DNA of 64,000 nt from JANQOH01 sp965200095 (GCA_965200095.1 OZ241350.1:806001-870000); one strand, 5' to 3'; shown: positions 18,950 to 28,471, numbered from the stretch's first letter. A program made the numbers and translations. The notes: generated from the sequence alone by a model not told the origin.

Positions 18950-19864
18950 ATGGATATCTACCTTCCCATCGCCGAGATGTCGGTGAGCGCGCTGCTTCTG
19001 CTCGGCATGGGAATGGGGGTGGGTTTCCTTTCGGGGCTTTTCGGCGTCGGCGGCGGGTTTCTGATGACGCCGCTGTTGATCTTTGCGGGGGTGCCGCCTC
19101 CGGTGGCGGTGGCGAGCGAAGCCAACCAGATCGCCGCCGCCTCGGTGTCGGGGATGCTCGCCCACGCCCGGCGCGGCAATGTCGATTTCCTCATGGGCGG
19201 CGTGCTGCTCGCCGGCGGCGCGGCGGGGGCGGCCGCGGGGGTGGCGGCGTTCCGGGAACTGCGCGCCGCAGGGCAGATCGACGCCGTGATCTCCCTCTCC
19301 TATATGGTGTTTCTCGGCGCGGTGGGCGCGTTGATGGCGGTCGAAAGCGCCAACGCCATCCTGCGCCGCCGGCGCGGAGCGCCCCGGCGGCGGCTGCGCC
19401 AGCACTATTGGGTCCACGGCCTGCCGCTGAAGCTCCGGTTCCGGAGGTCGAAACTCTATATCAGCGCGGTCGCGCCCTTTGCGCTCGGCGCCGTCGCCGG
19501 GCTGCTGTCGGCGATCATGGGCGTGGGCGGCGGGTTCGTCCTGGTGCCGGCGATGATCTACCTGCTGGGCATGTCCACGTCGCTGGCGATCGGCACGTCG
19601 CTGTTCCAGATCATGTTCGTCACGGCGATCGTCACGGTCCTGCACGCGGCGACCAACCAGACGGTCGATCTGGTGCTGTCGATGCTGCTGCTGGCGGGAG
19701 CGGTGATCGGCGCGCAGTTCGGCAGCCGCGCCGGGGCGCGGCTGCGGGGCGAACAGCTGCGCGGCCTGCTGGCTTTGCTGGTGCTCGCGGTGTGCGTGAA
19801 ACTGGCCCTCGATCTCTCGGTCGAGCCGGACGAGCTGTATTCCGTGGCGCCGGTCCTCGAATGA
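18950..19864 (+). CDS. TauE/SafE (TSUP) family permease
   Basis: Inner-membrane protein of the sulfite exporter TauE/SafE family, 304 residues with about eight hydrophobic helices. Two inverted halves carry the family glycine motif: GFLSGLFGVGGGFLMTPLLI near residue 25 and GLLSAIMGVGGGFVLVPAMIYLLG in the second half, each followed by a small-residue pattern (EANQIAAASVSGMLAH and ATNQT). Members move small sulfur or organosulfonate anions; the substrate here is not known. Its TGA overlaps the ATG of the TIGR02186 gene. That pairing recurs in alphaproteobacteria and suggests the two proteins work together. Confidence 0.92.
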   Translation: MDIYLPIAEMSVSALLLLGMGMGVGFLSGLFGVGGGFLMTPLLIFAGVPPPVAVASEANQIAAASVSGMLAHARRGNVDFLMGGVLLAGGAAGAAAGVAAFRELRAAGQIDAVISLSYMVFLGAVGALMAVESANAILRRRRGAPRRRLRQHYWVHGLPLKLRFRRSKLYISAVAPFALGAVAGLLSAIMGVGGGFVLVPAMIYLLGMSTSLAIGTSLFQIMFVTAIVTVLHAATNQTVDLVLSMLLLAGAVIGAQFGSRAGARLRGEQLRGLLALLVLAVCVKLALDLSVEPDELYSVAPVLE

Positions 19865-20607
19865 GGCGTGCGGGGGTCGCCGTGGCCGCCGCGCTGGGGG
19901 CCGCCGCGGCGGCGGGCGTCGCCGCGGAGGAGTCGGCGCTCACGGCCGACCTGAGCGATCGCCGCATCGAGATCACCGCCGGGTTCACCGGCGCCGAGGT
20001 CCTCCTTTTCGGCGTGCGCGAGGGCGCGGGCGATGTGGTGGCGGTGCTGCGCGGCCCCGAGGCGCCGGCGGTCGTGCGGCGCAAGCGGCGGCGCTTCGGG
20101 CTGTGGCTCAACCATCGCCGGGTGGTGTTCGACGACGTGCCGGGCTATTACGCCATCGTGTCCACCCGGCCGCTGTCGGACGTTGCCTCGGCGGCGCTGC
20201 TTGCCGAACTGGAGATCGGCTTCGAGCACCGGGTTCGCCTGCCGGGCGGCGGCGCCCACGGCGCCGAGGCCTCGGCGTTTCGCGACGCCCTGGCGCGCCT
20301 GATGAAGGCGGAAGGGCGCTACCGGGTTTCTTCCGAGGGGATGGAGTTCGTCGACGAGCGATTGTTTCGCGGGACCTTCGTGCTTCCCTCCGGGTCGCCC
20401 ACGGGGCGCTACCGGGCCGAAGTGCTGCTGGTCGCCGACGGGGCGGTGGCGGGCCGGCACGAGACGGAGTTGACGATCCGCAAGACCGGGTTCGGCGCGG
20501 CGGCGTTCGAATTCGCCCATTCGCATCCGCTTGCTTACGGCCTGGTTGCGGCGGTCGTCGCGCTGATGGCGGGGTGGGCGGCGGCCATGATGTTCCGGAG
20601 GCGTTGA
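19861..20607 (+). CDS. TIGR02186 family membrane-anchored protein
   Basis: A 248-residue protein of the TIGR02186 family. It has an N-terminal signal peptide (cleavage near VAAEES, about residue 21) and a large periplasmic part beginning LTADLSDRRIEITAGFTGAEVLLFG with GDVVAVLRGP and RRFGLWLNH. A C-terminal membrane helix (about 222-243, LAYGLVAAVVALMAGWAAAMM) is followed by Arg residues, so the bulk faces the periplasm. The family has no proven function. Its fixed position after a TSUP permease gene (4-bp overlap here) suggests an accessory role in transport. Confidence 0.88.
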   Translation: MRRAGVAVAAALGAAAAAGVAAEESALTADLSDRRIEITAGFTGAEVLLFGVREGAGDVVAVLRGPEAPAVVRRKRRRFGLWLNHRRVVFDDVPGYYAIVSTRPLSDVASAALLAELEIGFEHRVRLPGGGAHGAEASAFRDALARLMKAEGRYRVSSEGMEFVDERLFRGTFVLPSGSPTGRYRAEVLLVADGAVAGRHETELTIRKTGFGAAAFEFAHSHPLAYGLVAAVVALMAGWAAAMMFRRR

Positions 20608-20610
20608 CGG

Positions 20611-21102
20611 ATGGCCGCCGCGGAACGGCGTCGCGAGGCGGGCCGGGTCAAATTTCTGGTGTGCGTGGACGACAGCCGGGACTGTCGCACGGCGCTGCGT
20701 TTCGCCTGTCTGCGCGCGCGGAACACGTCCGGCTATGTGATGTTGTTGTATGTGGTCGAGCCGGGCGATTTTCAGCATTGGGTGGCGGTCGAGAAGCTGA
20801 TGGAGGAGGAACGCCACGAACGGGCTGAGGCGCGGCTGATCGAGCTTGCGGAGGAGGTTCGGCAATTCGCCGGCATCCGCCCGGTGCTCGCGGTTCGCGA
20901 GGGCCGCCGCGCCGAGGAGATCCTGAAGCTCATCGCCGAGGACCCGTCGATCGACGCGCTGGTTCTCGGCGCGGCGCCCGAAGGCGAGGGGTCGAACGAG
21001 CTTGTGCGGGGGCTGTCCGCCGAACTCACCAGGCGGCTGACGATCCCGCTGATCGTCGTTCCCGGCAATTTGAGCGACTCGCGTCTCGAGGAGATCACGT
21101 GA
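20611..21102 (+). CDS. Universal stress protein UspA family
   Basis: A 163-residue single-domain Usp protein. It has the first strand KFLVCVDDSRDCRTALRFAC, a long helix with KLMEEERHERAEARLIELA, a strand with VLAVREGRRAEEILKLIAED, and an end IDALVLGAAPEGEGSNELVRGLS...RLTIPLIVVPGNL. The typical ATP-binding G-2x-G-9x-G(S/T) loop is altered here (GAAPEGEGSNE), so nucleotide binding is uncertain. It lies 3 bp after the TIGR02186 gene in the same apparent operon. Confidence 0.92.
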   Translation: MAAAERRREAGRVKFLVCVDDSRDCRTALRFACLRARNTSGYVMLLYVVEPGDFQHWVAVEKLMEEERHERAEARLIELAEEVRQFAGIRPVLAVREGRRAEEILKLIAEDPSIDALVLGAAPEGEGSNELVRGLSAELTRRLTIPLIVVPGNLSDSRLEEIT

Positions 21103-21215
21103 GACCTCCGCCGGGGCCCGGATTTTTCGGGAAACCGGCTGCGTTGCGAGGCGTCGACAGAATGAACGGGGCGCTTCCATTCGAGCCGGGTTGTCGTCGT
21201 TCCGGCGTATTCGTT

Positions 21216-21409
21216 CCGCGAAAGAGCGTGTGAGGAAATCGAACGGGTTTACAAATACTTCGTCATTCCCGCGAAAGCGGGAATCCGGAGGCGGCCGTCC
21301 GCAATATCGGCCCGGCTTTTCTTACGGAAACGCCGCAACAGATTCCCGCTTTCGCGGGAATGACGAAGAGTAGTAGGGCTTTTCAATTTCTTCACACGCT
21401 CTTTCGCGG
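21216..21409. repeat. Complete copy of the dispersed MITE-like element
   Basis: This is the best preserved unit of the repeat family. Terminal inverted repeats of 26 bp lie at 21216-21241 and 21384-21409 (24 of 26 match; core AAAGAGCGTGTGARGAAAT). Inside are two ATTCCCGCGAAAGCGGGAAT palindromes in mirror arrangement, separated by CCGGAGGCGGCCGTCCG, then CAATATCGGCCCGGCTTTTC and TTACGGAAACGCCGCAAC. It has no coding capacity and is about 194 bp long. It fills the gap between the stress protein gene and the end of nrdJ, and may form hairpins in transcripts from both sides. The remaining gap sequence up to 21608 holds nothing recognised. Confidence 0.85.
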
Positions 21410-21608
21410 GAATGACGGAGTATTGTGGGCAGGCTGTCGACTTGCACATCGCCCCCGACCCGCGGATCGCCGGGGCCTCAGGCAGCGCGGGCAGGAAATA
21501 GCTCCGCGCATGACGCCGGCGGCCGGGGCCGTTCTTGCGGGCGCCCCGGCGAGGTCTCCGCATCCGGCGGCTTGCGGCGGTACTCCGCGACGGGCGTGCT
21601 TCCGGGTC

Positions 21609-24600
21609 TTACGAGCAGCCGCTGGTGGCGCCGCAAGTGTCGCATTTCAGGCAGGTGCCGTTGCGCGCCAGGGTGAAGTTGCCGCACTCCGAACACGGAT
21701 CGCCCTCGTAACCCTTGATGCGCGCCGCGGCGGCCGCGTTTGCCGCGCGTCGGCTTCCCGCCCCGCCGCCCGAAACCGCCGCGCCCGGCCCGGCTACGCC
21801 CCGGGCGCCGCCCTGCACGACGTGCAGCCGTCGCATGAAACCCCGGCTGACCGCGGCCTCGACGCGCTCCTTCTCGCGCCCGCGGCCGACCGAGTCGGGC
21901 CGCAGGTCCTCCGCCCCCACGTGAGCGAGATCGTCGCGGTCGAGATAGGAGACGGCGAGTTCGCGGAACACGTAGTCGACTATCGATGTCGCCATGCGGA
22001 TGCGGTCGTTGCCTTCCACCAGGCCCGACGGCTCGAAGCGCACGAAGGTGAACGCCTCGACGAACTCCTCCAGCGGCACCCCGTATTGCAGGCCGATGGA
22101 CACGGCGATGGCGAAATTGTTCATCAGGCTGCGGAAGGCTGCGCCTTCCTTGTGCATGTCGAGGAAAATCTCGCCGAGCTTGCCGTCCTCATATTCGCCG
22201 GTGCGCAGATAGACCTTGTGCCCTCCGACGGTCGCCTTCTGCGTATAGCCCTTGCGGCGGTGCGGCAGGCGGACCCGCGCGCGCACCGCCTCGCGCACGA
22301 TCTCGTGAACCACGCGGGTCGGCGCGGGCGCGGCGGCGGTCTCTTCCTCGTCTTCCTCGCCGCCGCGGAAGATCGCGGCGCTCAGCGGCTGGCTCAGTTT
22401 CGAGCCGTCGCGATAGAGCGCGTTCGCCTTCAGGCCCGAGCGCCACGACATGAGATAGGCCTCGCGGCAATCCTCCATCGTCGCCGAATTCGGCATGTTG
22501 ACGGTCTTGGAGATGGCGCCGGAGACGAAGGGCTGGGCGGCCGCCATCATGCGCACATGCGCGCGCCAGTCGAGCGCCCGGGTTCCCTGCCGCCCGCACG
22601 GCGTCGCGCAATCGAACACCGGCAGATGGGACGCCTTCAGATGCGGCGCCCCTTCCAGCGTCATCGCGCCGCAGCACCAGGCGTTCGCCGCCTCGACATC
22701 CGCATCGTCGAAACCGAGCGCCGACAGCATGTCGAATTCCGGGTCGTCGAGTTTCGCCGCGTCGAGGCCCAGCCGGTCGACGCAGAAATCCTCGCCGAGG
22801 GTCCACTTGCCGAAGGCGTAGCGGATATCGAAGGCTTCGCCGAGCGTCGCCTCCAGGCGCCCGATGGCGTCGTTGTCGAACCCCCGGGCGCGCAGGCTTT
22901 CGTGATCGACGCCCGGCGCGCCTTTCAGCGTGCCCCGTCCCGCCGTGTGGGCGACGATATCGGCGGTCTGCGCATCGTCGTAGCCCAGCGCCGCGAGCGC
23001 CGCCGGCACCGACCGGTTGATGATTTTGAAATAGCCGCCGCCGGCGAGTTTCTTGAACTTGACCAGCGCGAAATCGGGTTCGATGCCGGTGGTGTCGCAG
23101 TCCATGACCAGGCCGATGGTGCCCGTCGGCGCGATCACCGTCGCCTGGGCGTTGCGGAAGCCGTGCTCCGTCCCCAGCGCGAGCGCTTCGTCCCACGCCT
23201 GCGCCGCCGCCGCGGCGAGGCCCGGCGCCGGACAGCGCGCCGCATCAAGCGGAACCGGCGGCGTGTTCAGCCCTTCGTAACCCTCCGTTTGTCCGTGCGC
23301 CGCGCGCCGGTGGTTGCGGATTACCCGCAGCATGGCGTCGCGGTTGTCGGCATATCCCGCGAAGGCGCCGCGCTCGGCCGCCATCTCGGCCGATGTGCGG
23401 TAGGCGACTCCGGTCATCAGCGCCGTAATCGCGCCGCAGAGGGCGCGTCCGGCGTCGCTGTCGTAGGCCAGCCCCGAAGCCATCGACAAGCCGCCGAGAT
23501 TCGCGAAGCCCAGGCCGAGCGTGCGGTAACGCCACGAAAGGCGGGCGATCTCGCGCGACGGGAACTGCGCCATGGCGACCGAGATTTCGAGCGCCACCGT
23601 CCACAGGCGCACGGCGTGGCGGAAGCCGTCGATATCGAAACCGCCGTCCGCGGTGCGGAAGGCCATCAGGTTGAGCGACGCGAGGTTGCACGCCGTATCG
23701 TCCAGGAACATGTATTCCGAGCACGGGTTCGACGCCCGGATGCGCCCCGATTCGGGGCAGGTGTGCCAGTCGTTGATGGTGGTGTCGAACTGGATGCCCG
23801 GGTCCGCCGACTGCCAGGCCGCCGTCGCCATGCGGTCCCACAATTCGCGGGCGGGAACCGTCTTCGCCGTTGCGCCGTCGGTGCGGCGCGTCAGCCGCCA
23901 CGGCCGGTCGGCGAGGACGGCGCGCATGAAACCGTCGCTCACGCGCACCGTGTTGTTGGCGTTCTGGCCCGAGACCGTCCGATAGGCGTCCGAGTCCCAG
24001 TCGACATCGTAGGTGCGGAAGGCGATCCCCGTATGACCCTGGCGCGCGAACTGGAGCGCGCGCTGGATGAACCCTTCCGGGATCGAGTCCCGCCGCGCGG
24101 CGCGGATCGCCTTGCGCAGGGCGGGGTTGTCCGCCGGGTCGAAACACTCGCGCCCGCCCTCGCGGCAGGCGCGGAGGATGCCGTCGAGCCGGCGTTCGGC
24201 GAGTTTCGAGCCGGCGACCAGCGCCGCCACCTTCTGTTCCTCGACCGCCTTCCAGTCGATGAACGCCTCGATGTCCGGATGGTCGGCGTCGACGACCACC
24301 ATCTTCGCGGCGCGCCGCGTCGTGCCGCCGGACTTGATGGCGCCGGCGGCGCGGTCGCCGATCTTGAGGAAGCTCATCAGCCCGGAGGAGCGTCCGCCGC
24401 CGGACAGCGGTTCGTTCTCGCCGCGGATGTCGGAGAAGTTGGAGCCGGTGCCCGAACCGTATTTGAACAGCCGCGCCTCGCGCACCCACAGGTCCATGAT
24501 GCCGCCCTCGTTCACCAGATCGTCGGCGACGCGCTGGATGAAGCAGGCGTGCGGCTGCGGGCGTTCGTAGGCCGAGGCCGAGGGCGCGACCTCGCCGGTG

Positions 24601-25115
24601 GCGTCGTCGGCGCAATAGTGGCCCTGCGCCGGGCCGTCGATGCCGTAGGCCCAGTGCAGGCCGGTGTTGAACCATTGCGGGCTGTTGGGGGCCGCCATCT
24701 GGCGCGCCAGCATGTAGCGCAGTTCGTCGCCGAACGCGCGCGCGTCCTCCTCGCTGTCGAAATAGCCGCCCTTCCACCCCCACCAGGTCCAGGCGCCGGC
24801 GAGGCGGTCGAAGACCTCGCGCGCGCTTCTCTCGGCGCGCGTTCCCGAATCGGGCGCCGCCCGGCGGCGGCGCAGCCATGGCGGCGCCGGGTCGTCGGGC
24901 GCCGGCTCCACGGCGTCCGGAACCCCGGCCTTGCGGAAATATTTCTGCGCCAGGACATCCACGGCCGTCTGCGACCAGTCCGCCGGCGCCTCGATATCGT
25001 CGCGCCGGAACACCACCGATCCGTCGGGGTTGCGGATTTCGCTGGTCGCCGCGCGGAACGCGACGCCGTCATAGGGCGACGCCCCCGATTCGGTGAACCG
25101 CCGTTCGATTCGCAT
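21609..25115 (-). CDS. nrdJ: Adenosylcobalamin-dependent (class II) ribonucleotide reductase
   Basis: Class II ribonucleotide reductase, which makes deoxyribonucleotides with a 5'-deoxyadenosylcobalamin radical and so works with or without oxygen. At 1168 residues it is the long alphaproteobacterial form. Visible are the substrate-binding region (AAPNSPQWFNTGLHWAYG, PHACFIQ), KYGSGTGSNFSDIRG, GGTTRRAAKMVVVDADHPDI, the active-site NPCSEYMFLDDTACNLASLNL with the radical Cys, ATVIAPTGTIGLVMDCDTTGIEP, and a C-terminal zinc-ribbon-like tail CSECGNFTLARNGTCLKC plus CGATSGC. It stands alone on the minus strand. No B12 riboswitch box was recognised upstream; a half-palindrome ACATGTTGTGGTTT at about 25132-25145 might be an NrdR-type half-site. 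Confidence 0.96.
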   Translation of the reverse strand: MRIERRFTESGASPYDGVAFRAATSEIRNPDGSVVFRRDDIEAPADWSQTAVDVLAQKYFRKAGVPDAVEPAPDDPAPPWLRRRRAAPDSGTRAERSAREVFDRLAGAWTWWGWKGGYFDSEEDARAFGDELRYMLARQMAAPNSPQWFNTGLHWAYGIDGPAQGHYCADDATGEVAPSASAYERPQPHACFIQRVADDLVNEGGIMDLWVREARLFKYGSGTGSNFSDIRGENEPLSGGGRSSGLMSFLKIGDRAAGAIKSGGTTRRAAKMVVVDADHPDIEAFIDWKAVEEQKVAALVAGSKLAERRLDGILRACREGGRECFDPADNPALRKAIRAARRDSIPEGFIQRALQFARQGHTGIAFRTYDVDWDSDAYRTVSGQNANNTVRVSDGFMRAVLADRPWRLTRRTDGATAKTVPARELWDRMATAAWQSADPGIQFDTTINDWHTCPESGRIRASNPCSEYMFLDDTACNLASLNLMAFRTADGGFDIDGFRHAVRLWTVALEISVAMAQFPSREIARLSWRYRTLGLGFANLGGLSMASGLAYDSDAGRALCGAITALMTGVAYRTSAEMAAERGAFAGYADNRDAMLRVIRNHRRAAHGQTEGYEGLNTPPVPLDAARCPAPGLAAAAAQAWDEALALGTEHGFRNAQATVIAPTGTIGLVMDCDTTGIEPDFALVKFKKLAGGGYFKIINRSVPAALAALGYDDAQTADIVAHTAGRGTLKGAPGVDHESLRARGFDNDAIGRLEATLGEAFDIRYAFGKWTLGEDFCVDRLGLDAAKLDDPEFDMLSALGFDDADVEAANAWCCGAMTLEGAPHLKASHLPVFDCATPCGRQGTRALDWRAHVRMMAAAQPFVSGAISKTVNMPNSATMEDCREAYLMSWRSGLKANALYRDGSKLSQPLSAAIFRGGEEDEEETAAAPAPTRVVHEIVREAVRARVRLPHRRKGYTQKATVGGHKVYLRTGEYEDGKLGEIFLDMHKEGAAFRSLMNNFAIAVSIGLQYGVPLEEFVEAFTFVRFEPSGLVEGNDRIRMATSIVDYVFRELAVSYLDRDDLAHVGAEDLRPDSVGRGREKERVEAAVSRGFMRRLHVVQGGARGVAGPGAAVSGGGAGSRRAANAAAAARIKGYEGDPCSECGNFTLARNGTCLKCDTCGATSGCS

Positions 25116-26013
25116 GCTCGGTTATTCCGCCTACATGTTGTGGTTTGAGAGCCTGAACGTCCCAGCATATTGAGGATCGCCGCGTGGTGCAAATTACTCA
25201 GCACGTTGAGGATCGCCGCGTGGCGTAAATTACCACGTCGACGCGAGCACGTGTCGCGGGTTCCGATGAGGGAGCGTATCGGCCTCGACTGCTACGAATT
25301 CGGGGGCGGCTGCGCGCTCGACGGCGGTCGACACGAATGCAACCTTCGACGGAGCGTGGCGCGCCAGGGCATCGTTGTCCCGGGGCCTTCGGCTCAGGCA
25401 GTGCATCGATTCGGGGGGCGTGTGTCCGGTTACGGACAGCCGTTCGGCGAACGCAACGCGGTCGTGATGTCGACGGCGATGAGAGGGACGCTTTCTGTAT
25501 GGCCGATCCCCCACGCGGCGACAGCCCCGAACCCGCCCGTCTCAACTTCTATAGCGAGCAGTTCCTCCCGCGCGGGGCTCCGCGTCAACGCCAATGAACG
25601 AACCGCCGCGGGTTACGGTTGCGGTGGATCCGCACCCGGTAGCGGCGTCACGCGGCGTCGTGGGCGGAGCCTACCGCCTCCCCGCCGACGGCGGCGCCGA
25701 TCCGCACCCGGTAGCGGCGTCACGCGGCGTCGTGGCCCGTCGCCATCGCGATGGCTTCTCGCAAGCTGTCGAATATGCCTTCCGGCCGCGCCATGCATTA
25801 TTCGAACATGGCGAGCTGACCTTCAACGCCATCCATGCGTGCGTCGAGTTTGTCGATGCATCGGCTGGACGCGCCTCGATACGGTTCACGCCCGTGCGTA
25901 GCCGCGCACCCGGTCAGATCATCGACGTCGGCAGCGGTAGGAAGTCCATTGCTCGAAATCGGAAGGCGCTTGGGGGGGTTGCGTCGCGGGCGCCGCCAGC
26001 TTATGATTACTGC
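25116..26013. other. Gene-poor stretch with two short direct-repeat pairs
   Basis: About 0.9 kb with no supported gene between nrdJ and the DUF1640-like gene. It contains a 36-bp tandem duplication at 25164-25235 (unit core TTGAGGATCGCCGCGTGG). It also has a 37-bp direct repeat at 25627-25663 and 25699-25735 (period 72 bp, core CACCCGGTAGCGGCGTCACG). A short frame from 25499 reads MADPPRGDSPEPARLNFYSEQ and stops at 25597; it might be a gene remnant, but no family was recognised. The composition becomes less GC-extreme towards 26 kb. Confidence 0.6.
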
Positions 26014-26283
26014 ATGGACGCTACCGCCTACAACCCGCTTGCTACAGCGAGACGGCTTCGGGAAGCTGGCTTCGATCAGAAGCAAGCTGAAACGATCGCC
26101 GACGAGGTGCGCAGCGCAGCGACCGCTGGCGGCGATACGCTGGCCACCAAAGCGGACGTCGAATTAGCCATCGCTGGACTTGAAGCCCGCCTTTACCGCG
26201 CCTTGTGGGTTCAAGGGGTAGGGATCGTGGCTGTCGTCGGCGGCTTCATCGCCATCGCTGCGGCGCTCGACCTGTTCGCCTGA
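26014..26283 (+). CDS. DUF1640-like small coiled-coil membrane protein (copy 1)
   Basis: An 89-residue protein with the CCDC90/DUF1640-like layout. The N-terminal helix pair is NPLATARRLREAGFDQKQAETIADEV, then a linker with DTLATKADVELAIAGLEARLY (coiled coil), then a C-terminal membrane helix (about residues 66-88, VQGVGIVAVVGGFIAIAAALDLF). Related bacterial proteins are common, often multi-copy and of unknown role. An equal-length paralogue lies at 28395-28664, so the two bracket the DUF262-HNH gene. A truncated third copy lies near 7.9 kb. The start ATG directly precedes the conserved part. Confidence 0.7.
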   Translation: MDATAYNPLATARRLREAGFDQKQAETIADEVRSAATAGGDTLATKADVELAIAGLEARLYRALWVQGVGIVAVVGGFIAIAAALDLFA

Positions 26284-26312
26284 ACGCCGCTTGCACACGG
26301 GATTCTGGACCG

Positions 26313-28184
26313 ATGTTCACAGCCGATAAAACCGATCTCAGCAAATTACTTGAAGACGCCAACGACGGTCGCCTTCAGCTTCCCGATTTCCAGCGCGATT
26401 ATGTTTGGGGCGACATGGATGTGCGTAGCTTGATCGCCTCGGTCGCCAAAGGTTTCCCCGTCGGAGCGTTGCTGACGCTCAAGACGGGCGGCGAAATTCG
26501 ATTCAAACCCCGCCTTCTCGCTGGCGTGCCGTCCAGGGATACCAGACCGGAGCATCTGCTGCTCGATGGCCAACAGCGAATTACCTCGCTGTATCAAGCC
26601 ACTTTCTCCAAAAAAGCCGTTCGAACGCGAAGCCTGAGCGGAACCGGTGTGGACCGGTTTTACTATCTCGATATCGAGAAAGCGGTAAGCGCTGGAGAGG
26701 ATATTGAAGACGCGATTATCGGCGTGCCGGTTAATCGCGTAATAAAAAAAAGAGATTCGATCGTGACATCATACTCGACCTGTCGACGCCGGAGAAAGAA
26801 TTTAAATATCACATGTTCCCATTGAATTGCGCTTTTGAAAGCGCCGACTGGTTCTACGACTGGCGGGATTACTGGAAAGGGGAAAGGGATATTTCCGACT
26901 TGCAGAAGCGTTTCGACCGAGGCGTCGTTCGACGGATCGCACGGTACGAGATGCCGATCATCCAACTTGGCCAGGATAACGGCCGGGAGGCGATCTGCCT
27001 CGTGTTCGAAAAGGTCAACGTGGGCGGCAAGAAGCTCGACGCGTTCGAACTCCTGACCGCAATCTTCGCCGCAAGCGATTTCGACCTCCGACACGACTGG
27101 AATGGCCCTGCGGATCGGTCCCATACCGGTCGAAGAGGCCGCATCGTCGGCTCTCCGCACCCGCGTGACGTGCTTACACAAGTTGCCAGCTACGGATTTT
27201 CTCCAAGCGTGCACCCTCCTCCACACACGGGAACGCCGCCTCGCCCGGGCTGACGAAGGGATTGAGGGAAGGAATCTCCCCCAGATCAGCTGCAAACGCG
27301 ACGCATTGTTGGCGCTTCCGCTCGACGCGTTCGAAACCCATGCCGACGCCGTCGAAGCCGGATTCATCGAAGCTGGAGCCTTCCTCAACGAAAACATGAT
27401 CATGTGGAAAAAGGATATTCCATACCCTCCGCTGATTGTCGGTCTTGCTTCGATTTTTGCCATCCTCGGCAAGAAGGCCCGGAGCACTGCGGCGAAGAAA
27501 AAGATCGCGCGCTGGTTCTGGTCGGTCACCCTCGGGGAAATACTCGGTTCCAGCACCGAAACGCTGCTTGCCAAAGATGTGCCCGAAGTTGTGGATTGGA
27601 TCACGGGTCGGGGGTCCGAACTCCCCCAAACGCTTGAGACAGCGTTTTTTCAACAAGAGCGTCTCGCTTCGCTTCGCACCCGAGCCTCAGCGGCTTACAA
27701 GGGCATTCACGCCTTGGTGATGCGCCACGGCTGTCGTGACTTCAAGACGAACCGCCCTATAGATATTATGACCTTCTTCAATGACCGGATCGATATTCAT
27801 CACATCTTTCCGCAGGCGTGGTGTAAAAAACAGGGTATCTCGTCCAAAACCTACAACTCCATAGTAAACAAAACCCCATTGTCCAAAGCCTCGAACATAT
27901 CGATCAGTGGGCACGCCCCTTCGGTATACCTTCGACGCATAAAGAAGGAGCAAAAATTGTCGTCTGCCGAGCTGGACGATATTCTCCGTTCTCACCTCAT
28001 CGAACCGAAATATCTGCGCGAAGACGATTTCGAATCTTTCTTCGACACTCGCACCCGGGCACTGTCCGCAATCGTCGGCAAAGCGATGGGCAAGGAGGTC
28101 GTGGCGGAAGCCGGGACCGATGAAGTCGAGCACGATATCGAACCCGAGGACGAGGAAATCGCCGAGTTGGAGACCGCAGTATGA
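26313..28184 (+). pseudogene. DUF262-HNH (GmrSD-like) protein gene, split by two frameshifts
   Basis: The product resembles DUF262 proteins with a C-terminal HNH module, a class that includes GmrSD-type (type IV) restriction enzymes. Part 1 (26313 to about 26750) has LQLPDFQRDYVW and the ParB-like LLLDGQQRITSLYQ motif (D85). At an A8 run (26744-26751) the frame must move by -1 to continue into RDIILDLSTPEKEF and MFPLNCAFESADWF. That frame carries FEKVNVGGKKLDAFELLTAIF. Near 27180-27190 a +1 shift restores the first frame (PATDFLQACTLL), which runs to the HNH-like DRIDIHHIFPQAW...NSIVNKTPLSKASN...APSVYL and an acidic tail. The bases A AAA AAA at 26744-26750 are a valid -1 slippery heptamer in the upstream frame. 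It is therefore decayed, phase-variable, recoded, or affected by sequence error. The second shift has no homopolymer. Confidence 0.75.
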
Positions 28185-28471
28185 ACGCGAACTTCCGTGT
28201 CTATTTGAATTGGCGGAGCATCCGACCTGCGGACTGGAATCGGCGGTTCGGTTTCGATAACCGGTCAATACACCGCGATATTCCTCTTCCAGGCGGCGAT
28301 GCCGCCATCGGAACCGCCCTCATCGAAACGGGGAACAAGGGCGGCTATGGGAGACGCTATTGCGCTTGCGTGTCGCCCGGCCTATCGTGGCGGCATGAAC
28401 GGAACGACCGTCGACGCGCTCGACGCCACCAGAACGCTTCGGGAAGCCGGGTTCGAGGATCGCCAGGCTGA
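28181..28471 (+). CDS. Short uncertain reading frame after the DUF262-HNH gene
   Basis: The ATG overlaps the stop of the DUF262-HNH gene (ATGA), as in a translationally coupled pair, and the first 45 residues (MNANFRVYLNWRSIRPADW...) are not Arg-biased. The second half, however, is a frame-shadow of the DUF1640-like gene that starts at 28395. No family is recognised. It may be the truncated start of a lost operon partner of the DUF262 gene, or chance. Confidence 0.22.
   Translation: MNANFRVYLNWRSIRPADWNRRFGFDNRSIHRDIPLPGGDAAIGTALIETGNKGGYGRRYCACVSPGLSWRHERNDRRRARRHQNASGSRVRGSPG

Noticed and set aside
25116..25260. Cobalamin riboswitch upstream of nrdJ
   Set aside because: No B12-box-like conserved segment or long structured leader could be recognised on the minus strand.
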